Below, piece after piece: positions 57,936-64,000 of a DNA stretch of 64,000 nt; the first letter of the stretch is position 1, and every line of letters starts with the position of its first letter. Source of the DNA: Alteromonas sp. MMG017 (GTDB taxonomy: Bacteria > Pseudomonadota > Gammaproteobacteria > Enterobacterales > Alteromonadaceae); contig NZ_JAGJDY010000016.1 in assembly GCF_018100795.1 (NCBI RefSeq), forward strand, positions 1 to 64,000, in the 5' to 3' direction. Made by a program: the position numbers and the translations under genes. A model generated the notes under the pieces. That model searched no databases and was not told the origin of the DNA. It saw only the letters and a program-made list of their open reading frames with translations.

Positions 57936-58586
57936 ATGCTGGTTAGAATGTTAGTGATAGTAAGTGTGGTACTTTTCGCAGGTTGCGCGATTGTGCCAGA
58001 AAGCGTAGAAGTGCCTAAAGGTACTGAGCTAGTTTCTTATTCTAAAGCCGTTACTTCGGGTGCCAATGCACAAGGTAAAATGGCTCGGTGGGGCGGCGTT
58101 ATTGTTGGGGTTGAAAATAAGCCAAACAAAACGTTCATCGAACTTGTTCATTTTCCACTAAATAATTACGGCAAGCCTAATAGTGGTGGCGAAACCATCG
58201 GGCGCTTTAAAGTGCAAATAGACGGTTTTGTTGATCCTATTGTTTTTGAAGAAGGTCGTTCTGCCACGTTTGTGGGTAAATTAGTTCCACCTACATCGGG
58301 CATGGTTGGCGAACAACCCTATATGTATCCTACGATATTGGCTGACGACTACCACATGTGGCGTAAACAAGAGGTTTACGACGTGAACATGTACTATTTT
58401 GATTATGGTACAGGTTGGTATTCACCGTTTATGCGACACAGACCTTGGGGCTACCCAAGCTACAGAAGAGTGCGGGTAACACGCTATGACAGTTCACCAT
58501 CAAGCCCGAAACCTTCAAAGAGGCCAACAAACGTCAACACGATTTCAGGTCCGCATGACAAAATGCGCAAGGATAAAGCGAAATAA
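57936..58586 (+). CDS. slp: Slp-family outer-membrane lipoprotein
   Basis: 216 residues. Lipobox VVLFAGCAIVPESVEVPKGTEL (Cys near 18); the sequence after it, ARWGGVIVGVENKPNKTFIELVHFPLNNYGKP and RFKVQIDGFVDPIVFEEGRSATFVG, is diagnostic for Slp/YeaY. The C-terminus is longer and basic-tailed. AAGGAGG lies 6 nt before the ATG. The order tsaB-slp(yeaY)-fadD-rnd matches E. coli. Role in envelope stress is poorly defined. Confidence 0.93.
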   Translation: MLVRMLVIVSVVLFAGCAIVPESVEVPKGTELVSYSKAVTSGANAQGKMARWGGVIVGVENKPNKTFIELVHFPLNNYGKPNSGGETIGRFKVQIDGFVDPIVFEEGRSATFVGKLVPPTSGMVGEQPYMYPTILADDYHMWRKQEVYDVNMYYFDYGTGWYSPFMRHRPWGYPSYRRVRVTRYDSSPSSPKPSKRPTNVNTISGPHDKMRKDKAK

Positions 58587-58648
58587 GTACGCTAACAGAT
58601 GAAAATGTTCGTAAAGATAATCGTATTTGAATAAAAATATGTATTTAC

Positions 58649-58681
58649 TAGGGAGGCAAGATTTTGCCTCCCTATTTTTTT
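58649..58681 (+). terminator. Terminator of slp
   Basis: An 11-bp perfect stem TAGGGAGGCAA / TTGCCTCCCTA, loop GATT, and seven T. Confidence 0.92.
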
Positions 58682-58743
58682 ATCAGGCAGTATTTGGTTC
58701 TTTATGGGCAAATAATTGCCGCCGTATTGTGTGAGGGAGCGAC

Positions 58744-59583
58744 ATGATAGAAACTGAATTTACAGCAGGAAATTTACACTTAGCCGCGCTAGAAAACCAG
58801 GGCGCTGGTACTGTAGTGATAGGGCTACATGGGTATTTAGATAACGCAGAAAGCTTACGGTTACTGGCTCCATACCTGCAATCTCAACGCTTTATTGCTC
58901 TTGATCTTGCCGGCCATGGTCGTTCATCCCATCGACCGATAGGCATGCACTATAATCAAGCTGATTATTTACAAGACTTGCATGCGTTGATAGAAGATCA
59001 AGAGTGGGAACAGGTTATACTGCTCGGGCATTCTATGGGCGGTATTTTAGCGTCATTGTATGCTGGGTTATTCCCTGAAAAAGTGAAGGGGGTTATTAGC
59101 CTTGATGCATGCGGCCCGTTAACGTTAGAGGCGAACACCAGCCAAGCGCAGATGCGGGAAGCCATTCTTAGCAGGAAGAAAAAACAGCGTAATAAGTTAA
59201 CCTTGGTTAATTTAGATGATGCGGTGAAAGCCCGCTGTAAGGTCTCTGATATTCCAGCTGATCATGCGCGCGCAATTCTAGAAAGGAATCTTACGCAAGA
59301 TGCCGGTGGCCATTGCTTTTGGTCGAGCGACCCGCGTCTTCGCACCAAGTCTGTCCTTCGATTAACCGAAGAACAGGCAGAAAACATTATGAGTGCGATA
59401 GTTTGTCCTATACTTTTTGTAGGCGCGTCAAGCAGCTTTAAAACCTTGGACAGTGTTTATGACAAAAGGCGATCTTGGTTTAAAAACGCTCGGTTTGAGC
59501 AATTAACAGGCGGCCATCATATTCACATGGAAAAAACTGATGAAGTTGGCATGTTAATCCGTCAGTTTGTTGAGCAAATGTAA
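58744..59583 (+). CDS. Alpha/beta-hydrolase
   Basis: 279 residues. Oxyanion region GLHGYLDNAESLRLLAPYL, nucleophile elbow GHSMGG (Ser about 97), and the terminal histidine in TGGHHIHMEK; catalytic aspartate probably in the strand ending CPILFVGASS...LDSVYD. Cytoplasmic. Position directly before fadD suggests an esterase or thioesterase acting on acyl compounds, which is inference. Confidence 0.9.
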   Translation: MIETEFTAGNLHLAALENQGAGTVVIGLHGYLDNAESLRLLAPYLQSQRFIALDLAGHGRSSHRPIGMHYNQADYLQDLHALIEDQEWEQVILLGHSMGGILASLYAGLFPEKVKGVISLDACGPLTLEANTSQAQMREAILSRKKKQRNKLTLVNLDDAVKARCKVSDIPADHARAILERNLTQDAGGHCFWSSDPRLRTKSVLRLTEEQAENIMSAIVCPILFVGASSSFKTLDSVYDKRRSWFKNARFEQLTGGHHIHMEKTDEVGMLIRQFVEQM

Positions 59584-59702
59584 ACTGTATAGTTTATTTT
59601 TTTTTACACTTCCTATACTATTCGCAAGTTATTAGACCAGTTGCTCAAACGCGCGTGATACCTCATGCGCCTTTGTGTTAAAAATAAGTGAAGGAGGTTT
59701 TG

Positions 59703-61355
59703 GTGGAAAAAACCTGGCTCAAGTTTTACGACCCTCGTGTATCTGCAGAAATTGATGCAGATCGTTACGCATCCGTTGTCGATATATTCGAACAATCAGT
59801 AAAAAAGTTTAAAGACAAAGTTGCGTTTATCAACATGGGTCAGTCGATGACCTTTGGCGAACTCGACAAATTATCTGCACAATACGCTGCTTACCTACAA
59901 AATAGTGGGTTGAAGCGCGGCGATGCCGTGGCAATCATGATGCCGAACTTGCTTCAGTACCCTGTAGCCATGTTTGGTGTACTTCGTGCTGGTATGGTTG
60001 TGGTTAATGTTAACCCGCTGTACACAGCAAGAGAGTTGAAGCACCAGTTAAACGATGCGAATGCTAAGGCAATTGTTATTGTTGAAAACTTTGCGTGCAC
60101 CCTTGAAGAAGTGATCAGTGAAACAAACATTCAAGAAGTGTTTCTTACTTCGCTAGGCGACATGCTGCCTGTACCAAAACGTTGGGTAGTGAATGCGGTA
60201 GTTAAGTATGTGAAGAAAATGGTGCCGGCTTTTAATTTGCCAGCGACCACGTCTTTCACCAGCGCAATAAAGCAAGGGCAATCGTTAACCTATACACGTC
60301 CAGATTTAACCAACGATGAACTGGCCTTCTTGCAGTACACCGGTGGTACCACGGGTGTATCTAAAGGCGCTATGCTGACACATCGCAATATGATTGCGAA
60401 TCTTGAGCAAGTTTCTGGCATTCTAGAAACCGTAATAGATGAAGGCGAAGACTTCGTGGTAACTGCGTTGCCGCTTTATCATATATTCGCCTTGCTTGCG
60501 AACTGCCTGATGTTCCTTAAATACGGTTGCCAAAACTTACTGATTACTAACCCACGTGATATGCCAGGGTTTGTAAACGAATTGAGCAAATACCCTTTCA
60601 CTATTCTTCCAGGTGTAAATACCTTGTTTAACGGCTTGTTAAACACACCAGGGTTTAGTGAGCTTGATTTTAAAAACTTCAAGTTTGGCTTAGGCGGCGG
60701 CATGGCCGTTCAACGACCTGTGGCTGAAAAGTGGGAAAAGGTTACCGGTACTGTGCTGCTTGAAGGTTATGGCCTTACGGAATGCTCGCCTGTTGTAACA
60801 GTAAACCCACCACAAATTGACGCGTACAAAGGCGCCATTGGTATGCCAGTGCCTTCTACCGACATCAAGCTTCTTGATGATGATGGTAACGAGGTAGAAA
60901 AAGGTGAACCGGGCGAACTTTGGGTGAAAGGCCCGCAAGTGATGAAAGGGTATTTAAATCGCCCAGAAGCCACTGACGAAATTCTTAAAGATGGTTGGCT
61001 TGCCACCGGAGACATCGCCACGGTAGACGATGAAGGTTATTTCTATATTGTTGACCGTAAAAAGGATATGATCCTCGTCTCTGGATTCAATGTGTTTCCA
61101 AACGAAATTGAAGAAGTGGCTGCTATGCATGACAACATTGTTGAATCAGCAGCAGTTGGTGTGCCAAATGAAGCCAGTGGTGAAGTGGTGAAGTTATTTG
61201 TTGTTCGCAACAACGACTCGCTAACTGCTGAAGCGGTTATTGCGCACTGTAGAGAACACTTAACGGGCTATAAAGTGCCCAAGCAGGTAGTCTTCAAAGA
61301 AGATCTACCTAAAACCAATGTAGGTAAAATTCTGCGTCGGGAACTACGAGATTAA
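59703..61355 (+). CDS. fadD: Long-chain-fatty-acid CoA ligase
   Basis: 550 residues. GTG start with AAGGAGG 5 nt upstream; the protein then opens [20 protein letters not shown], aligning with the E. coli FadD N-terminus (a frame open five codons earlier includes the ribosome site itself). ANL motifs: [54 protein letters not shown] and the catalytic lysine in [14 protein letters not shown]. It activates fatty acids for beta-oxidation. Confidence 0.96.
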   Translation: MEKTWLKFYDPRVSAEIDADRYASVVDIFEQSVKKFKDKVAFINMGQSMTFGELDKLSAQYAAYLQNSGLKRGDAVAIMMPNLLQYPVAMFGVLRAGMVVVNVNPLYTARELKHQLNDANAKAIVIVENFACTLEEVISETNIQEVFLTSLGDMLPVPKRWVVNAVVKYVKKMVPAFNLPATTSFTSAIKQGQSLTYTRPDLTNDELAFLQYTGGTTGVSKGAMLTHRNMIANLEQVSGILETVIDEGEDFVVTALPLYHIFALLANCLMFLKYGCQNLLITNPRDMPGFVNELSKYPFTILPGVNTLFNGLLNTPGFSELDFKNFKFGLGGGMAVQRPVAEKWEKVTGTVLLEGYGLTECSPVVTVNPPQIDAYKGAIGMPVPSTDIKLLDDDGNEVEKGEPGELWVKGPQVMKGYLNRPEATDEILKDGWLATGDIATVDDEGYFYIVDRKKDMILVSGFNVFPNEIEEVAAMHDNIVESAAVGVPNEASGEVVKLFVVRNNDSLTAEAVIAHCREHLTGYKVPKQVVFKEDLPKTNVGKILRRELRD

Positions 61356-61383
61356 TTCGGTAAGTGAATTAGGAAAACTGTAG

Positions 61384-61405
61384 AGCCGGCGTAAGCCGGC
61401 TTTTT
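61384..61405 (+). terminator. Terminator of fadD
   Basis: A stem AGCCGGC / GCCGGCT with loop GTAA and five T. It lies only 7 nt before the rnd start, so rnd transcription may depend on readthrough or on a promoter inside fadD. Confidence 0.85.
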
Positions 61406-61411
61406 ATTATT

Positions 61412-62569
61412 ATGCAATATGAATTAGTAACCACCTTTGAAAAACTCGATAGCGTGTGCACGCTTGCTCAACAACAAAAAGCGGTAGCGCTGGACACTGA
61501 ATTTGTTCGTACCCGAACACTGTCACCGCATCTTGGTTTAATCCAGTTGTATGACGGGCATCAGTTAGTACTTATCGATCCTCTTGCAATTGATGATCTC
61601 TCGCCATTTATTGCCTTAATGGAAAATACCAGTGTGGTAAAAGTGCTGCACTCATGCTCAGAAGATCTTGAAACTTTCCTGACTGCATTTAATACCGTAC
61701 CAACACCCGTATTCGATAGTCAATTTGCTGCCAGTATTCTAGGCTTAGGCGCATCGCTAGGCTACGCAAAGCTGGTTGAGTTATTGTGCGATGTAAGCCT
61801 AGATAAAGGCGAGTCTCGTACCGACTGGATAGCGCGTCCTTTAAGGGAAGCACAGCTTAGCTATGCGGCCAACGATGTACTGTATCTATTACCTTGCTAT
61901 GAACATTTAGTCGAAAAAATAAATGATGTAGGCAAGTTAGATTGGGTATATCAAGAGATTGCCCAATTAGCCGATAAAAAGCGCAGTCAAATGCCGGAAG
62001 AATTTGCCTATATGCAGATTAAAAACAACTGGCGTTTATCAAAAGAGCAGCTTACCGTGCTTCAAGCACTTGCCGCGTGGCGACTCGCTACCGCGCGTAA
62101 AAAAGACATGGCATTGAACTTTGTATTTAAAGAAATACATCTTTATGAAGCTGCGCGTCTTATGCCTTCAAGCAAATCGGGGTTGTCTCAATTTGAAGGA
62201 ATGAATCCACAGTCGGTAAGGCGTTATGGTGACACCATTGTGACTCTCATAAGCCAAGCACGAGAAAAGTACGCGGCGACTTCTGAGTCTCTTAGGTTGC
62301 CGAAAGTCAGTCGTTTGATTGACGTAGCAAGCTACAAACAAACATTAGCAGCGCTAAAAGCCGTGAGCGATAAAATTGCCAGCGAAAACGATGTATCGCC
62401 AGAAGTTATTGCATCTAAAAAGCAGTTGAACCAAGTGCTAAAATGGTACTGGTTCGACAGTGACGAAACCCGAGTGCTAGGCCTCAAACCAGATGTTTTA
62501 TCTGGCTGGAGAGCGCCATTGTTTGAGCCCCATTTAGAAAAGTTACTAGGCAATAAACCTAGTCTCTAA
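61412..62569 (+). CDS. rnd: Ribonuclease D
   Basis: 385 residues. DEDD exonuclease residues in ALDTEFVRTRT, LHSCSEDLETF and AANDVLYLLPCY (about 1-180), then an HRDC domain (KEQLTVLQALAAWRLATARKKDMALNFVFKE). It matures the 3' ends of tRNAs and other stable RNAs. Follows fadD as in E. coli. Confidence 0.95.
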   Translation: MQYELVTTFEKLDSVCTLAQQQKAVALDTEFVRTRTLSPHLGLIQLYDGHQLVLIDPLAIDDLSPFIALMENTSVVKVLHSCSEDLETFLTAFNTVPTPVFDSQFAASILGLGASLGYAKLVELLCDVSLDKGESRTDWIARPLREAQLSYAANDVLYLLPCYEHLVEKINDVGKLDWVYQEIAQLADKKRSQMPEEFAYMQIKNNWRLSKEQLTVLQALAAWRLATARKKDMALNFVFKEIHLYEAARLMPSSKSGLSQFEGMNPQSVRRYGDTIVTLISQAREKYAATSESLRLPKVSRLIDVASYKQTLAALKAVSDKIASENDVSPEVIASKKQLNQVLKWYWFDSDETRVLGLKPDVLSGWRAPLFEPHLEKLLGNKPSL

Positions 62570-62587
62570 CGTTAAAGAGTTTACAAA

Positions 62588-62887
62588 ATGATGTTGTGCG
62601 CGATTTATAAATCACGAAAACGCCCAGGTACGTATTTATATGTGCCAAACAAAGACAAATTTGATGATGTGCCTGAGGTGCTAAAAGACATGTTTGGCAA
62701 GCCGGAGCTGGTCACTGTGCTATCACTAGATAAGCATGAAAAGCTGGCAGGTGTGGACAAGCAAAAGCTTATTGCTGAGCTTGAAGAAAAAGGCTTTTAC
62801 CTTCAAATGCCACCTAAAGAAGACGATTTATTGATGGCCCACCGTAAGTCTTTGGGGTTACAAGCCACGCCAGATAAAAAGTTTTAA
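62588..62887 (+). CDS. ycgL: YcgL-domain protein
   Basis: 99 residues matching the YcgL family along its length: [43 protein letters not shown] and [15 protein letters not shown] small cytoplasmic protein of unknown function; 18 nt after rnd and 2 nt before the transglycosylase gene. Confidence 0.92.
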   Translation: MMLCAIYKSRKRPGTYLYVPNKDKFDDVPEVLKDMFGKPELVTVLSLDKHEKLAGVDKQKLIAELEEKGFYLQMPPKEDDLLMAHRKSLGLQATPDKKF

Positions 62888-62889
62888 GC

Positions 62890-63879
62890 ATGGCTAAATG
62901 GTTAACAACATCGCTACTTGCAGTAGCGGGGTTTGTGGCAAGCATTGCTCTTGCCCAAGCCGAAGAAAAAACAGCACAAGGGTTTGCCGAATACGTAACA
63001 GCGTTAAAAGCCGAAGCCAAACAGAAAGGCTTTGATGAATCATTACTTAACGACGCCTTTAACGATATTAGTTTTCGCCCAACGGTTATCAAATCAGATA
63101 AAAACCAACCTGAAAAGAAAATTACACTCGATAGTTACTTAGCCAGTCGTGTGCCTGACTGGAAAGTGCAGCAAGCGGTTGAAGTGTACAACAAGCACAA
63201 GTCATTGCTTGAAGAAATAGGCCAGAAGTTTAAGGTTCAACCTCGATTTATTGTTGCGCTATGGGGTAATGAATCAAATTTTGGACGCATTCAAGGTAAT
63301 TACAGCGTGCTGTCTGCCTTGGCCTCACTTGCCTATGAAGGCCGCCGAGAAAAACTGTTTAAAGATAACCTCTTTGCCGCGCTGACTATTCTTGATGAAG
63401 GCCATACTAGCGTTGATGCATTAAAGGGGTCTTGGGCTGGTGCCATGGGGCAAAGCCAATTTATGCCAATCTCGTTTTTAAATTACGCGGTAGATTATGA
63501 TGGTGATGGCAGAAAAGATATTTGGCAAACCGAAGCCGATGTATTTGCCTCTATTGCAAACTACCTATCATCAGAAGGGTGGGATAACAACGGCACCTGG
63601 GGTAGGCAAGTGTCTTTAACCCAGCCTATTAAAGCCTTCGGCCTTTCAAAAAGCCTTTATAAGCCCTTAGCCGAATGGCAGCAAGCAGGCGTTAGACGCT
63701 TCGACGGTAGCGATTTACCAAACGCTAATATTCCTGCTTCTCTTATTATGCCTGATGGCAGTGAAGGGCGGGTCTACCTTGTCTATAATAACTTTCACAC
63801 TTTGATGAAATGGAACCGCTCTAGTTACTTCGGCGTGTCGGTAGGTTACCTTTCAGAACGTATAAAACGAGGGTATTAA
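62890..63879 (+). CDS. Lytic murein transglycosylase, MltB-type
   Basis: 329 residues. Signal peptide (WLTTSLLAVAGFVASIALAQA). The catalytic glutamate is in ALWGNESNFGRIQGNYSVLSALASLAYEGRRE, and SWAGAMGQSQFMPISFLNYAVDYDGDGRKDIW is the second MltB signature. No lipobox, so periplasmic and soluble, as in the MltB-like (SltB) forms. It cleaves peptidoglycan to 1,6-anhydro-muropeptides. Confidence 0.93.
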   Translation: MAKWLTTSLLAVAGFVASIALAQAEEKTAQGFAEYVTALKAEAKQKGFDESLLNDAFNDISFRPTVIKSDKNQPEKKITLDSYLASRVPDWKVQQAVEVYNKHKSLLEEIGQKFKVQPRFIVALWGNESNFGRIQGNYSVLSALASLAYEGRREKLFKDNLFAALTILDEGHTSVDALKGSWAGAMGQSQFMPISFLNYAVDYDGDGRKDIWQTEADVFASIANYLSSEGWDNNGTWGRQVSLTQPIKAFGLSKSLYKPLAEWQQAGVRRFDGSDLPNANIPASLIMPDGSEGRVYLVYNNFHTLMKWNRSSYFGVSVGYLSERIKRGY

Positions 63880-63880
63880 T

Positions 63881-64000
63881 ATGTATCAACATGTAGAATT
63901 TCAGGGCAATCCTATCGCATTGCCGATAGGTAAAGTGGCCTGTATTGGTCGTAACTATCTTGATCATATCGAAGAAATGAAATCGGTTGTATCAGAGTCG
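63881..64000 (+). CDS. Fumarylacetoacetate hydrolase-family protein (5' part only)
   Basis: Only the first 40 codons are in the window: MYQHVEFQGNPIALPIGKVA followed by CIGRNYLDHIEEM. The CIGRNY motif after a short leader is typical of the FAH/YcgM family (acylpyruvate or related hydrolases). Starts one base after the transglycosylase stop, so it is in the same operon. The right end is cut by the window edge. Confidence 0.8.
   Translation, partial: MYQHVEFQGNPIALPIGKVACIGRNYLDHIEEMKSVVSES

Overview
The window reads as chromosomal DNA of a marine gammaproteobacterium of the Alteromonadales, most likely Alteromonas or a close relative. This rests on two conserved gene orders shared with E. coli (apt-dnaX-ybaB-recR-htpG-adk, and yoaA-tsaB-slp-fadD-rnd-ycgL), a complete his operon with the gammaproteobacterial hisB and hisIE fusions, and a large TonB-dependent receptor. 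I see no prophage, insertion sequence, CRISPR array or tRNA. The genus call is inference; no 16S sequence is present.

Layout. 1-540: what looks like the end of an rRNA operon, with a terminator, a broken and interrupted 5S rRNA-like sequence and a second copy of the terminator's right half. 565-6478: an EF-hand protein, a PAS-GGDEF diguanylate cyclase, and a membrane-tethered winged-helix/STAND ATPase regulator with a small partner protein. 6736-8917: a RiPP copper-binding peptide system of the HvfA/HvfB/HvfC type, whose precursor carries twelve EGKCG motifs. 9118-20576: apt-dnaX-ybaB, then an inserted block (secreted peptidoglycan-binding-like protein, PEP-CTERM protein, propeller-like protein), then recR-htpG-adk. 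dnaX has a nine-A slippage site placed to make the short gamma subunit. 20691-26570: MAPEG protein, TonB receptor, a signal peptidase I, a metallo-beta-lactamase-fold lipoprotein and a GNAT enzyme.

26627-38558: a block bounded by a 16-bp direct repeat. It holds three operons, each preceded at the same distance (about 46-48 bp before the start codon) by a CTTAAG-N5-CTTAAG/T box typical of PmrA/QseB-family response regulators. The first encodes such a regulator with its kinase, a cupredoxin, an FTR1-like membrane protein and a beta-barrel-like protein. The second encodes a GT2 glycosyltransferase, a VTT-domain membrane protein and an ArnT-like GT39 enzyme. The third encodes a thermostable-hemolysin-family protein, an acyl-AMP ligase, a haem-oxygenase-like diiron oxidase, an SDR and a TPR protein. 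I read it as a self-contained envelope and metal stress regulon that includes a possible small-molecule pathway.

38698-46072: hisG-D-C-B-H-A-F-IE on the minus strand, preceded by a His-rich leader peptide and an attenuator. 46284-51602: small hypothetical proteins, lipoproteins, a second GNAT, SYLF and TraB/GumN proteins. 51716-64000: TauE/SafE exporter, GH13 enzyme, yoaA, tsaB, slp, alpha/beta hydrolase, fadD, rnd, ycgL, a lytic transglycosylase and the start of a fumarylacetoacetase-family gene cut by the window edge.

The strongest candidates for new biology are the repeat-rich HvfA-type precursor with its divergent STAND regulator, the hemolysin/acyl-ligase/diiron-oxidase cluster under the PmrA-like boxes, the dnaX slippage site and the interrupted 5S-like sequence.
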